Assembly (NCBI GenBank): GCA_964647905.1
Contig: CAZYJR010000030.1
Span: forward strand, 1 to 47,248
Origin: CAZYJR01 sp964647905
GTDB lineage: Bacteria > Desulfobacterota > DSM-4660 > Desulfatiglandales > HGW-15
DNA: 47,248 nt
Direction: 5' to 3'
Part shown: piece by piece, positions 7,408 through 16,204 of the stretch
Position numbering within the stretch: the first letter of the stretch is position 1
Layout: every line of letters starts with the position of its first letter
Position numbers and translations under genes: made by a program
The notes under the pieces: model-generated
Databases searched by the model: none
What the model was told of the DNA's origin: nothing
What the model saw: the letters and a program-made list of their open reading frames with translations, nothing else

Positions 7408-8739
7408 TCAGCCTTCTTCATAAAGCTTCCGAATGAGCTTGGACTTCATCTCGAAACGCGGAAGGGTGCCCTCTGGAACCAACTCCACGTCGGCCCGGAA
7501 GACGAGCCTTTTCCTCAAAGCGGCCTCCAGCTCCCTTTTCAGTTTATCCAGCGCCTTTTCCCCTTCGGCGTACTCCACTTGGATCCTAACCGGTGGCTGG
7601 ACGCGCGGTCCCGGCTCATCCAGCAGGACTTGCATATCTCCTGTCGTTCTGGGGTGGAATCCGGTGACTACGTCCTTTATGGCTGACGGGAAAACATTGA
7701 CACCAAGGACTATCAACATGTCGTCTGTCCGGCCGGTGCATCTTATTCGGAAGCTTGTTCGGCCGCATTCACAAGGGCTGGTGTATACGACGATTCTGTC
7801 ACGAGTACGGAAACGAACTACCGGGCAGCATTCCCTATCGATAAGGGTATAAACCAACTCACCTTCAGCCTCATCCTTCATTTCAATGACCTCACCCGAT
7901 TCAGGGTCGATCAGCTCCGGGAAAATGTATTCCTGCGCACAAAAGTGCATCCCCTGCTGGGCGGGGCATTCCCCGAAAATTATGGGGGCTGCGTCTGAGT
8001 TCCCCATCCCTTCACTAACCAAGGCCTGATATTCTTCCTGCAAACGTTTCTTGATTGAAGGAACGCCTCCTCCGGGCTCGGCTCCCACCACAAGTTTTCT
8101 GAAACCGAGATCCGCCGGTTCTATATTGCTGTTCCTGCGCACATAGTCCGCCAAGTAGATGGCATAGGAGGGGGTGCAATGGATCAAATTGCCGTTCAGC
8201 CGTTTCGCGGTCATGATCACGCGATCTGACGCTCCTGTACCGATGGGGACAAAGGCCGCTCCGATATGCTCTATGGCGTCCTTGACGGGAAGGCCTCCGA
8301 CAAAAAAGGTCAGTCCTACGGCGTGGATGACCACATCGTTAGGGCGTACGCTCTTGCAATAGAGGGAACGCGCCGTGATGTCAGTCCAGATCTTGTGGTC
8401 GTGCCTCGTAATGCCCACAAAGGTGGGAACCCCTGTCGTGCCGGATGATGAGTGGATGCGGATAATGTTTTCAATAGGAGCGACACAGTGAGAGCCCAGT
8501 GGAGGGTATTTTTTTTGACTTTCTCTAAGCTCGTCCTTTTCAGTAAACGGAAGCTTGGAAAGATCTTGCAATTTCCTGATGTCGCCTCTTTCCAGGCCAT
8601 GTTCTTCAAATTTTTCTTTGTAAAATAACGAATTATCAAAAATATAGTCAAGCTGCCTCAGGAATTTGCTTTCCTGTAGCTCATATATTTCATCCGGTTT
8701 CATTGTTTCGATATTCTCGTTGAATAGATCTCTCTTCAT
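7408..8739 (-). CDS. Phenylacetate-CoA ligase family protein (PaaK-like)
   Basis: A 443-residue adenylate-forming enzyme of the PaaK size class. The phosphate-binding loop is IHSSSGTTGVPTFVGITRHD (about residues 93-112). Other signatures are the SEGMGNSDAAP region that positions the adenylate, GELVYTLIDRECCPVVRFRT with the conserved Asp/Arg, and the C-terminal RTDDMLIVLGVNVFPSAIKD. It should make an aryl- or aryl-acetyl-CoA from an acid, ATP and CoA. Phenylacetate itself is not proven: the position ahead of dctPQM suggests the acid that transporter brings in. Confidence 0.85.
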   Translation of the reverse strand: MKRDLFNENIETMKPDEIYELQESKFLRQLDYIFDNSLFYKEKFEEHGLERGDIRKLQDLSKLPFTEKDELRESQKKYPPLGSHCVAPIENIIRIHSSSGTTGVPTFVGITRHDHKIWTDITARSLYCKSVRPNDVVIHAVGLTFFVGGLPVKDAIEHIGAAFVPIGTGASDRVIMTAKRLNGNLIHCTPSYAIYLADYVRRNSNIEPADLGFRKLVVGAEPGGGVPSIKKRLQEEYQALVSEGMGNSDAAPIIFGECPAQQGMHFCAQEYIFPELIDPESGEVIEMKDEAEGELVYTLIDRECCPVVRFRTRDRIVVYTSPCECGRTSFRIRCTGRTDDMLIVLGVNVFPSAIKDVVTGFHPRTTGDMQVLLDEPGPRVQPPVRIQVEYAEGEKALDKLKRELEAALRKRLVFRADVELVPEGTLPRFEMKSKLIRKLYEEG

Positions 8740-8772
8740 CTCAATGGGACCCTCACTATTCTAATGTTTAGA

Positions 8773-8810
8773 CATATTATATGATTATGTATTTGATACT
8801 AATTTAGTAT
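8773..8810 (-). promoter_or_regulatory. Palindromes upstream of paaK-dctPQM (candidate operator)
   Basis: The AT-rich 110-base gap between the regulator and the ligase gene holds two perfect short palindromes: CATATTATATG (8773-8783) and ATACTAATTTAGTAT (8796-8810). They sit 34-71 bases ahead of the ligase start, where an operator for the XRE-cupin protein would be expected. Binding is inferred only. Confidence 0.4.
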
Positions 8811-8849
8811 TAAGAATAGAGTGGTAGAAATAATATATTAGGTGAAGGC

Positions 8850-9446
8850 TTAGCTTGAAAAAAAGGGGATGCGCTTGTAATTAAACATAACAGCCAAAAG
8901 CTTTGCCTTCTTCTCTCCTATACTTCTCCCACTATGAGGAACAGAAGCATCAAAATATACACAATCTCCTTCTTCCATGACGTATTTCTGGCCGTCATAA
9001 ATTAGTTCATGCTTTCCTTCAAGAACAAACATGAATTCTTCACCATCATGTTGAAAAATGGCTTCTTCGTCGAAGGAAGGTTCAATAATATACGGCTCCA
9101 TGTTCTTCCCAGGCTTGTCAGCCGCCAGGGCTTCATACGCATATCTGAAAAGCGACCCTTCTGAAAGTGAACCAATACTTCGGATCGGCTTTCCTTGGTG
9201 TCGCTTTGTTAATGATATTCGGACATCCTTTGAATCTTGGGGGTCTTCATGCAGCAGGTACGCGGCATCCACTCCCAAGGCCAAAGCAATTCGGTTTAGG
9301 GTCGAGTATGGAGGGGCTTTCTTGGCCCTTTCGATCTTCGAAAGATACCCCTTGGTAAGACCAGTCAGCTCGGCCAGCTTCTCCAGCGTCACTTTTTTCT
9401 CTTTGCGCAGCATCTTGATATTGTTGCAGATCAGCTCTTCATCCAT
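8850..9446 (-). CDS. XRE-cupin transcriptional regulator
   Basis: A 198-residue protein: XRE helix-turn-helix at residues 10-65 (TLEKLAELTGLTKGYLSKIE) and a C-terminal cupin barrel at about 115-195 with EEAIFQHDGEEFMFVLEG and EEGDCVYFDASVPHSGRS. Such proteins sense a small ligand or its metal complex in the cupin and regulate adjacent catabolic genes. Here it should control the PaaK-like ligase and TRAP transporter transcribed after it on the same strand. A GGAG lies 13 bases before the ATG. Confidence 0.9.
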   Translation of the reverse strand: MDEELICNNIKMLRKEKKVTLEKLAELTGLTKGYLSKIERAKKAPPYSTLNRIALALGVDAAYLLHEDPQDSKDVRISLTKRHQGKPIRSIGSLSEGSLFRYAYEALAADKPGKNMEPYIIEPSFDEEAIFQHDGEEFMFVLEGKHELIYDGQKYVMEEGDCVYFDASVPHSGRSIGEKKAKLLAVMFNYKRIPFFSS

Positions 9447-9767
9447 TGAGCGCGGCTACTCCATTAATGTTCGGTTGCGCTTGTCGGCCCATGCAATCGC
9501 GGGGGCAGTGAATGTTTCCTGTTTGGATACGTATAGCGAAACCTGTTTCGGCTCCCACGAACTGATATCCCGCTTTTCATGAGGTTCTTCGAGGAAAATT
9601 AATCAAAGTTTGACCAGAAGTTTCCATTCTGTCAACAAAAAAATCAGGCAAAGGCGGGCTTCGTCTTTCTGCTTGGTGTACAGACCATCAGGGAGGATCG
9701 AGGGGCGGGGAGAGCAAGGGGGCGGGGCTTTGCAGCCCAGCCCCCTTGGTTCGGACGGATTCGGTGG
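9447..9767. other. Intergenic region with a candidate promoter/operator for the XRE-cupin gene
   Basis: No gene. A perfect inverted repeat CGAAACCTGTTTCG lies at 9537-9550. On the minus strand the heptamer AAACAGG occurs twice, flanking CTATACGTAT, which may include a -10 box for the regulator gene that begins at 9446. A terminator for the opposing long operon occupies 9716-9747. GC content steps up across this gap: the genes to the right are clearly richer in G+C. Confidence 0.4.
9716..9747 (-). terminator. Terminator of the pps/ubi/Mo-enzyme operon
   Basis: In the minus direction, 20 bases after the stop of the Mo subunit gene, AAGGGGGCTGGGCT pairs with AGCCCCGCCCCCTT around a GCAA loop, with two mismatches in 14 pairs. 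The following sequence is not a strong T run, so termination strength is uncertain. Confidence 0.55.
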
Positions 9768-12131
9768 CTACTTCTTTTCCGGCTTGCCCCGGTTCTTGAT
9801 GGCGGTGTAGACCCGCTCAGGGGTGAGCGGGAGCTCGTGGATGCGGACGCCCACTGCGTCGTAGACCGCGTTTAGGATCGCCGGGATGGTGGGCATGATC
9901 GCCCCCTCCCCGACCTCCTTGGCCCCGAAGGGGCCGTTGGGCTCGTTGCTCTCCACTATGATGGCCTCGACGTTGGGCATGTCCAGGGCGGTGGGGATCT
10001 TGTACTCCCCCAGGTTGGCGTTCAGTATCCGCCCCTTGTCGTCGAACTTGACCTCCTCCATGAGGGCCTCGCCCAGGCCCATGGAAAGGGACCCCTGCAT
10101 CTGGCCCTCGACCGAAGTCACATTGATGGCGAAGCCGCAATCGTGGGCGTCGGTCATACGCTCCACCCTGACCTTGCCGGTCCCCGGGTCCACGCTCACC
10201 TCCACCACCTGGGCGCTGGGCCCGTAGGCCGGGGAAGTACCCACCGCGGCTCCCTTGAACTTGCCGCCGAGTTCGCCGGGCTTGTATTTGCCCGTGCCCA
10301 CTATGGTCCCCCGCTCCAGGTAGGCGATGCGCGCGGCCTCCTTGAAGCTAAGGGCCTCTTCCTCGGGCGGGTTGTCAGTGAACCCACGGTGTTCCTTGAT
10401 GTAGCGGTTCCTGACCGGGCCGAAGTCCGGGTTCTCGCCCCTGAAGGTGATATAGCCCTCCTTTACGTCCATATCGGACACAGGGACCTTGAGCTGCTCT
10501 CCCAGGACCTCCAGGACTTGCTGTTTGACCGATTCCGCGGCTTCCTTTGCAGCGTGGCCGGTCATCAGGGTCTGCCTGCTGGAGTAGGCGCCCAAGTCCA
10601 CGCCGTGCTCCGTGTCCCCGGAGCTCACCCGGATGTGATCCAGCGTGACTCCCAAGCCCTCGGCCGCGATCATGGCAAGAGCGGTGTCCGAGCCCTGGCC
10701 TATCTCCGCCGACCCTGTGAGCAGGTGGGCGGTGCCCCCGTCTTCGCTCAGCTTGAGCACCACCGTGGAGTGGGCCGTATCCGAGCGGTATATGGGGTAC
10801 CCGGCCCCGGAGACGAAGAATCCGCAGGCCACCCCGATGCCGCGGTGCTCGCCTGTCTTGCCCTTTAGGTTTTTCCAATCCGAGTCCTTGTAAACCGCCT
10901 CCAGGCATTCCTTCATGCCGAAGCTGCTGACATTGAGGTCGTTGCAGGTAATGTCGCCCGCGCTCATGGCGTTCTTGAGCCTGAGCTCCAGCGGGTCGAT
11001 GCCCAGCTCCTCGGCTATCATGTCCAGTTGCTGCTCCCAGGCGGCCCTGGCGGCCACCCCGCCGTGGCCTCTCTGGGCCCCGCAGGCTGGCTTGTTGGTG
11101 TAGATGCGCCACCCGTCGAACTTCATGTTGGGCAGCCTGTACGGCGCGGCCAGCAAGGAGCCCGCGTAGTACACCGTGGCTATGCCGAAGCTGGTGTAAG
11201 CGCCGCCGTCCATGTAGCACTCGTTGGTAAGGGCCATCAGGGTGCCGTCCTTCTTGACCCCGGTTGTCAGGGTGTGCTTGAACTGGTGCCGGGCCCTGGA
11301 GAAGAAGAACACCTGCTCGCGGGTGTAGTTCATCTTGACCGGCCTGCCTGTCTTCATGGAGAGCAGGCAGGAGGCGATCTCCATGGTGTTGGTGCCGGCC
11401 TTGGGTCCGAAGCCTCCCCCCACGTAAGGCTTCTTTACGCGCACCTTTCCGATGGGAACGCCCAGGACCATGGCCACTATCCTCTGCACGTAGTGGGGGA
11501 CCTGGGTGGATGAGTACAGGGTCAGGAAGCCGTTTCGGTCATAGTCCCCTATGCAGGCCTGGGGCTCGAGGAAGGCGCCGTCCTGGCGCTTGTTCAGGAA
11601 GGTGTCGGTCCGGATCAGGTCGCAGTCCTTGAAGGCCGCCTCCACGTCGCCGAACTCCTGGTGGACCTCGCCGCAGATGTTCCCCGGGTATTTGTCGTGG
11701 AGCTGGGGGGCTCCCTCGGCCATGGCGTCTTCAACGGTCAGGAGGGGAGGAAGCTCCTCGTAGTCCACCTTGATCAAGGAAACCGCCTCGATAGCGGTTT
11801 CCAGGTCCACGGCCGCCACCGCGGCCACGTCGTCGCCCACGTGCCGGACGCGGTCGTGGCAGAAGACGTTCTCATCGTAGCGGGCCGGGCTTACCCCGTA
11901 CTTTATGAAGCCCGCGTCCTCGGCCGTAACCACTGCCTTGACCCCCGGGAGCCTCCGGGCCGCCGAGGTGTCGATATTCAATATCCTGCCGTGTGCGATG
12001 GGGCTCTGGAGGAGTGCACCGTAGAGCATCCCGGGCAGGGTCATGTCGTCGATATAGGTGGCGCGGCCCGTGGCCTTGTCAGGTGTGTCCAGCCTGGGGG
12101 CCCGCCTGTTTATGACACTGTAAGAGGCCAT
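9768..12131 (-). CDS. Xanthine-dehydrogenase-family molybdopterin (Mo) subunit
   Basis: A 787-residue catalytic subunit, the normal length for this family. N-terminal domain with RLDTPDKATGRATYIDDMTL; then YVGGGFGPKAGTNTMEIASC and CGAQRGHGGVAARAAWEQQL, which line the Mo-cytosine-dinucleotide site; the C-terminal GPFGAKEVGEGAIMPTIPAI contains the active-site Glu. It accepts or removes oxygen at an activated carbon and passes electrons to the 2Fe-2S and FAD subunits encoded just upstream. The setting after a phenol carboxylation set and a CoA ligase suggests a hydroxyaryl-CoA reductase or a related hydroxylase. The reaction direction is not settled by the sequence. Confidence 0.88.
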   Translation of the reverse strand: MASYSVINRRAPRLDTPDKATGRATYIDDMTLPGMLYGALLQSPIAHGRILNIDTSAARRLPGVKAVVTAEDAGFIKYGVSPARYDENVFCHDRVRHVGDDVAAVAAVDLETAIEAVSLIKVDYEELPPLLTVEDAMAEGAPQLHDKYPGNICGEVHQEFGDVEAAFKDCDLIRTDTFLNKRQDGAFLEPQACIGDYDRNGFLTLYSSTQVPHYVQRIVAMVLGVPIGKVRVKKPYVGGGFGPKAGTNTMEIASCLLSMKTGRPVKMNYTREQVFFFSRARHQFKHTLTTGVKKDGTLMALTNECYMDGGAYTSFGIATVYYAGSLLAAPYRLPNMKFDGWRIYTNKPACGAQRGHGGVAARAAWEQQLDMIAEELGIDPLELRLKNAMSAGDITCNDLNVSSFGMKECLEAVYKDSDWKNLKGKTGEHRGIGVACGFFVSGAGYPIYRSDTAHSTVVLKLSEDGGTAHLLTGSAEIGQGSDTALAMIAAEGLGVTLDHIRVSSGDTEHGVDLGAYSSRQTLMTGHAAKEAAESVKQQVLEVLGEQLKVPVSDMDVKEGYITFRGENPDFGPVRNRYIKEHRGFTDNPPEEEALSFKEAARIAYLERGTIVGTGKYKPGELGGKFKGAAVGTSPAYGPSAQVVEVSVDPGTGKVRVERMTDAHDCGFAINVTSVEGQMQGSLSMGLGEALMEEVKFDDKGRILNANLGEYKIPTALDMPNVEAIIVESNEPNGPFGAKEVGEGAIMPTIPAILNAVYDAVGVRIHELPLTPERVYTAIKNRGKPEKK

Positions 12132-12203
12132 CTCGTTCCTCCTTGTCTGCTGTTCTCTTGCTTCTTATGTACGTTCTAGTGAAGCCTCCGCGTGAGGGGT
12201 TGC

Positions 12204-12674
12204 TCATCCCCTCATGGACCGGCCTGCGGCCTGAATGGCCTCAACGATCTTTTGATAGCCGGTGCACCGGCAGAGGTTGCCGGATATGGCGGTGCGGATC
12301 TCGCCCTCGTCAGGCTCCGGGTGGCGGTCCAGGAGGCTCTTTCCGCTCAAGAGCATCCCCGGGGTGCAGAACCCGCATTGAATGGCCCCGTGTTCCACAA
12401 AGGCGGCCTGCAAGGGGTGCAGGCCCTCGTCGGTCTCCAGCCCCTCGACCGTTGTCACCTCCCTGCCCGCCGCCTGTACGGCCAGGACCAGGCAGGAGTT
12501 CACCGGTTTGCCGTCCAAGAGAACCGTGCAGGAGCCGCAATCGCCCACCTCGCATCCCTTTTTGGTACCCGTCAGCCCCATGTCATAGCGGAGCATGTCG
12601 GCCAGGGTGCGGTTGGGCGCAACAGCGATCTCTTCGGCCCGGCCGTTGACGGTGGTCTGAATAAGCTTCTTCAT
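12204..12674 (-). CDS. 2Fe-2S subunit of the Mo enzyme
   Basis: A 156-residue two-cluster ferredoxin-like subunit. The plant-type 2Fe-2S motif is GCEVGDCGSCTVLLDGK (about residues 40-56) with a later Cys in NSCLV; the second, four-helix cluster motif is QCGFCTPGMLL...GNLCRCTGYQKI. The start at 12674 is chosen over a longer frame because GGAGGAACAAG precedes that ATG and the first residues (MKKLIQTTVNG) match the family. It lies between the FAD and Mo subunit genes. Confidence 0.92.
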   Translation of the reverse strand: MKKLIQTTVNGRAEEIAVAPNRTLADMLRYDMGLTGTKKGCEVGDCGSCTVLLDGKPVNSCLVLAVQAAGREVTTVEGLETDEGLHPLQAAFVEHGAIQCGFCTPGMLLSGKSLLDRHPEPDEGEIRTAISGNLCRCTGYQKIVEAIQAAGRSMRG

Positions 12675-12715
12675 CTTGTTCCTCCGGTAAGAAAAGCCCG
12701 CTCTCGAGCCAGTGT

Positions 12716-13582
12716 TCATCCGATCCTTTGGAGTGCGCTCTCCAGGGTCCTCCTGGTGAGCACCGCCACCATGTCGCGCCTGTAGGCGGCGGAGGCCCTG
12801 AAGTCGTCTATGGGGCGTGCGTCTTGGGCCGCCGCCCGCGCCGCCTCCTCAAAGAGGGCCTCGCTGGGCCTCTCCCCCCTGAGGACATCCTCGGCGGAGC
12901 GGGCCCGGATGGGCGTGGGCGCCACGGCGCCCAGGACGATTCTTGCGCTGTTTATGGTATCCCCGTTCATGCCGATGTAGGAGGCCACGTTCACGATTGA
13001 TATCTCCAGGGTCTCCCGTATGCCGAGCTTCAGGTAGGCCCCTCCGTGGCGCTCCGAGTCCGGGGTGATCCGAATGGATGACAGGATCTCCTCCTGTCCC
13101 ATGACCGTGGAGCCGGGACCCTCGAAGAATTCCTCCAGTGGAACGCTTCTTGACCCCGCGGGGCCGCTCAGGGCCACCGCGGCCCCGTAGGCCATGAGAG
13201 GGGGGGGCAGGTCAGCGGCGGGTCTTGCCGATACCAGGTTGCCGGCCGCAGTGGCCAGGTTCCTTATGAGGGGGCTCCCGAGTCTCGAGGCCCCCTCGGC
13301 CAGGGCGGGAAACCGCTCTCTCACCAGGGGGGAGTCGGCCAGCTCGGCCGCTGTTATGCAACCGCCGAGCTCCAGTCCGCCGCCGGCGTCTTCGATTCGG
13401 CGGAGCTCCTCCAGCCTGGTGAGTCCGATCAGGTGATCGGCCTCCATCACCTTCTTTTTCAAGTTAACGATAAGGTCAGTCCCGCCGGCAAGCGGCCTGG
13501 CCTTTTCTCCCAGTTCGCCCAAGAGGCGGCAGGCCTCCTCCAGGCTCTTGGGCTCGTGGTAATCGAACCGGGGTAAAAGCAT
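12716..13582 (-). CDS. FAD subunit of the Mo enzyme (CoxM/XDH-B family)
   Basis: A 288-residue flavin subunit: FDYHEPKSLEEACRLLGEL, the FAD-pyrophosphate motif ARPLAGGTDLIVNLKK, the second flavin motif NLATAAGNLVSARPAADLPP, and a CoxM C-terminal domain. In 4-hydroxybenzoyl-CoA reductase the equivalent subunit carries an extra loop with four Cys for a 4Fe-4S cluster at the position just after the second flavin motif. That loop is absent here. So the Thauera-type reductase assignment is not supported by this subunit. AGGAGG precedes the ATG. Confidence 0.88.
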   Translation of the reverse strand: MLLPRFDYHEPKSLEEACRLLGELGEKARPLAGGTDLIVNLKKKVMEADHLIGLTRLEELRRIEDAGGGLELGGCITAAELADSPLVRERFPALAEGASRLGSPLIRNLATAAGNLVSARPAADLPPPLMAYGAAVALSGPAGSRSVPLEEFFEGPGSTVMGQEEILSSIRITPDSERHGGAYLKLGIRETLEISIVNVASYIGMNGDTINSARIVLGAVAPTPIRARSAEDVLRGERPSEALFEEAARAAAQDARPIDDFRASAAYRRDMVAVLTRRTLESALQRIG

Positions 13583-13644
13583 GGGTTCCTCCTATTCTCT
13601 TTCATATCCGATTGGAGCGGCCGTGGAGGCCGCAGTCTTGCGGG

Positions 13645-14205
13645 CTAGTCACCCCAGCGCTTGAAGAGCCGGTGTTCTATCCCTAGGTAATCAAAGACCT
13701 TGCCTATGGTCTGGTCCAGTATGTCCTCGATTGTGCTGGGCCTGTGATAAAACGACGGCACAGGGGGGAGGATATGCGCCCCCAGCTCCGCGGCCAGGCT
13801 CATCAGGCGGAGGTGCCCGGCGTGGAGAGGGGTCTCTCTGACCACCAGGACCAGCTTTCTCTTCTCCTTGAGCGTCACGTCTGCAGCCCGGATGAGCAGG
13901 TTGGTGGTGAAGGAGTTGGATATGCCGGAGAGACTCTTTATGGTGCAGGGGGCCACCACCATGCCCTCGGTCATGAACGACCCGCTTGCAAGGGCTGCAC
14001 CCACGTCCCGGTTGTCATAGACCACCGCGGCCATCCCGGCCACCTCCTCCGGGCTGTACCGGGTCTCGATCTCGATGTTCCGCTTCCCGGCCTCGGAAAG
14101 GATCAAGTGGGTCTCCACATCGGTCTCTTTCAAATGCTCCAGGAGCCTCACTCCGTATATCACCCCGCTCGCCCCGGATATCCCCACCACCAGCCTTCGC
14201 GCCAT
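13645..14205 (-). CDS. ubiX: UbiX-family flavin prenyltransferase
   Basis: A 186-residue enzyme that prenylates FMN to make the prenyl-FMN cofactor of UbiD decarboxylases. Signatures: VVGISGASGVIYGVRLLEHL at the N-terminus, VVAPCTIKSLSGISNSFTTN, LLIRAADVTLKEKRKLVLVV and RETPLHAGHLRLM. The GTG one codon earlier (14208) is an alternative start. Its placement in one operon with ubiD fits supply of cofactor to that enzyme; in phenol degraders a ubiX homologue likewise sits in the carboxylase cluster. Confidence 0.93.
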   Translation of the reverse strand: MARRLVVGISGASGVIYGVRLLEHLKETDVETHLILSEAGKRNIEIETRYSPEEVAGMAAVVYDNRDVGAALASGSFMTEGMVVAPCTIKSLSGISNSFTTNLLIRAADVTLKEKRKLVLVVRETPLHAGHLRLMSLAAELGAHILPPVPSFYHRPSTIEDILDQTIGKVFDYLGIEHRLFKRWGD

Positions 14206-14220
14206 CACTTATTCCACCCT

Positions 14221-14871
14221 TCATCCATTGCGCCGCACCACCTCCAGTATGTTGAATCCTCGCTCCTTGAGCGTCTCGTTCACCCGTTCCAGGCCTTCCT
14301 TGTCCAGGCGCAAAAGCAGCCGCCGCTTCCCGGTCTCGGGGTCCTTAAGGGTGAAGAGGCAATGAAGCCTCCCGCCTGCGGCGAATGCCGCCTCCACTAT
14401 CTCCCGCACCATCTCCCCGTCGGGCCGATCGAGCTCCACTGTCAGCCCGGAGTAGCTCTCCGCCACACCCAGTATCTGGTAGAGGGAGTTGAATATGTCG
14501 AGATCCGAGACCGTCCCGACCAGCTTTTCCCCGTCCATGACCGGGAAGAAGCTCCTGCCGAACTGCTTGCCCTGCTCCAGTGCGGCCTCCACGGTATCGT
14601 CCATGGAGAGGCAGACCGGCTTCCTGACCATCAGGTCCTTCACCTTGACCCGCTCGTTGAAGAACTTCATCTCGTGGGGACTTTGCGTGGCCGTGACCGA
14701 CGATGCCGCCTCGTTCAAGTCCTTGCGGGAGAGGATACCCCTGAGCCTGCCCTCGTCAACCACCGGGATGAACCTCTCCCTGATCTCGCCCAGGATCCGC
14801 AGGGCCTCGCTGGCCGGGGTGTCGCTGGTAATGGTGGCCGGGGACTTCTTCATCCAGTTCTTTATGAGCAT
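14221..14871 (-). CDS. ppsC: CBS-pair protein, phenylphosphate synthase subunit C-like
   Basis: A 216-residue (about 24 kDa) protein. Two CBS domains: 1-55 (MLIKNWMKKSPATITSDTPA) and about 72-125 (VKDLMVRKPVCLSMDDTVEA). A C-terminal ACT-like segment covers about 140-216. Size and domain order match PpsC, the 24-kDa stimulatory subunit of phenylphosphate synthase in Thauera. The start at 14871 is chosen for its GGAGAA site and CBS-type N-terminus; a longer frame upstream is an antisense shadow. Unlike in Thauera it is separated from ppsA and ppsB by three genes. CBS proteins are common, so this name rests on context. Confidence 0.68.
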   Translation of the reverse strand: MLIKNWMKKSPATITSDTPASEALRILGEIRERFIPVVDEGRLRGILSRKDLNEAASSVTATQSPHEMKFFNERVKVKDLMVRKPVCLSMDDTVEAALEQGKQFGRSFFPVMDGEKLVGTVSDLDIFNSLYQILGVAESYSGLTVELDRPDGEMVREIVEAAFAAGGRLHCLFTLKDPETGKRRLLLRLDKEGLERVNETLKERGFNILEVVRRNG

Positions 14872-14936
14872 GGCGTTCTCCGTGAAATGAGGATTATGCC
14901 AGAAAACATTTCTCCGGGTAAAGCACTTCGGGGCTG

Positions 14937-16175
14937 TTATCCGGTGTCTTCCGCGGCCTTTGCTCCGAAGAGCTCCATGGCCGCGCTGATCACGGCCTCT
15001 CCGAAGGCCGGATCCTCCATGTTGGCGTCCACTTCCGAGACCTTGATCTCCGGCCTCAGTAGGGCGCGAAGCTCGTTTACAAAGATCCGGTCCTCTGCGG
15101 GGTCGTGGGTGGGGTTGCCGGGCGCGTCCACGGACGACCATCCCCTCGTGGGGATCACCACCCTCACCGGGCCCTTCGCCCTATTGAGCTTGTCCGCGAA
15201 TACGGCGGCCACCTCTGAGAGCTCCTCGGGCGAGTGGCGGATCCAGGTGCGGTAACGGTCCAGGTCGTACTTTCGCCGCTCCTTGTACTCCGGCTTGTAC
15301 CTGGACTTGGCCGGCGTCATGTGATTCACGCTGCAGACGGACACCACCTGGGGGATGCCCAGGCTCCCTGCGGTCTCCAGCCTGTTGGGGCCCGCGTCCC
15401 TCATGAATCCGTAGTGGTGCTCTCCCACACCTCCAGGGGCGAGATCCACCACCCCGTGGAAGAGGCCCTGGGCTATCATGTCCTCCATGGCCCTGTCCCC
15501 GATCCCTGCAGCGGAAAACCCTATCACTTGGAATCCTTGTGCTTCCAGGCCTTGCCGAACCGAGCTCGCGCATTTCTCGCACGGCCCCAACATGGTGAGC
15601 GCTATGCTTCGACCGGATTCGGAGCCGGGAGGGGCCGCCCGGCCTCTTATCATGCCCGCCGCCGCTCCCGCGCCCCGGTCGAGGACGTTTTTCAGCAGAT
15701 CGGTCACCCCGGAGATCTCTATTACCGAGTGGAACAGGGCTATGTCCCCGGTCCCTATGTACCGCGTGGAGAGGCCGGGGAGGGCGGCGGTCGATGAGAT
15801 CATGAGCTTGGGGACCCCGAAGGGAAGGGCTCGCATCACCTCGGTGGCCATCAGGGTGCCCGTGGAGCCGCCCAGGCCCACCGCGCCGTGGATCCCGCCC
15901 TCGGCTTGGAGCCGCTTGGCAATGGCAGAGGCCCCTTGGATGGTGATGTTGGTGATCCGCGAGCGCTCCCTGGAGGAGTGGATCTCCTCCAGGGAGCTCC
16001 CGCCGGCCGATGCCACCTCGGCCGGTCCCACGTCGGCCGAGGGATGCCCGTCCCCCCGCATGGAGAGGTCCATCAAGAGAGTCCCCAGGCCCAACGCCTC
16101 CAACCTCTCCCTGAGATACATGGTCTCCGGGCCCTTGGTGTCCATGGTGGAAAGGATCAGGACCGTATGCTCCAT
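14937..16175 (-). CDS. UPF0261 / Tm-1-like ATP-binding protein, copy 1
   Basis: A 412-residue member of UPF0261, related to the N-terminal domain of plant Tm-1. It starts HTVLILSTMDTKGPETMYLR, then holds GGIHGAVGLGGSTGTLMATE and FGVPKLMISSTAALPGLSTR (about residues 90-140), which form the nucleotide-binding Rossmann-like part, and a C-terminal half with LFHGVVDLAPGGVGEHHYGF and VVIPTRGWSSVDAPG. The activity is unknown. It lies inside the operon between the CoA ligase and ppsC, and a second copy lies at 26257-27471, so a role in aromatic or phosphorylated-intermediate metabolism is a reasonable guess. Confidence 0.85.
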   Translation of the reverse strand: MEHTVLILSTMDTKGPETMYLRERLEALGLGTLLMDLSMRGDGHPSADVGPAEVASAGGSSLEEIHSSRERSRITNITIQGASAIAKRLQAEGGIHGAVGLGGSTGTLMATEVMRALPFGVPKLMISSTAALPGLSTRYIGTGDIALFHSVIEISGVTDLLKNVLDRGAGAAAGMIRGRAAPPGSESGRSIALTMLGPCEKCASSVRQGLEAQGFQVIGFSAAGIGDRAMEDMIAQGLFHGVVDLAPGGVGEHHYGFMRDAGPNRLETAGSLGIPQVVSVCSVNHMTPAKSRYKPEYKERRKYDLDRYRTWIRHSPEELSEVAAVFADKLNRAKGPVRVVIPTRGWSSVDAPGNPTHDPAEDRIFVNELRALLRPEIKVSEVDANMEDPAFGEAVISAAMELFGAKAAEDTG

Positions 16176-16204
16176 TAGTCGGTGCTCCCTTCGGCTTTGC
16201 TCCC

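Noticed and set aside
10143..10868. Long plus-strand open frame opposite the Mo subunit gene
   Set aside because: GC-rich antisense shadow; no family features, and the minus frame is a clear enzyme.
13744..15255. 503-codon plus-strand frame across ubiX, ppsC and UPF0261
   Set aside because: It crosses three recognisable minus-strand genes and has low-complexity shadow composition.
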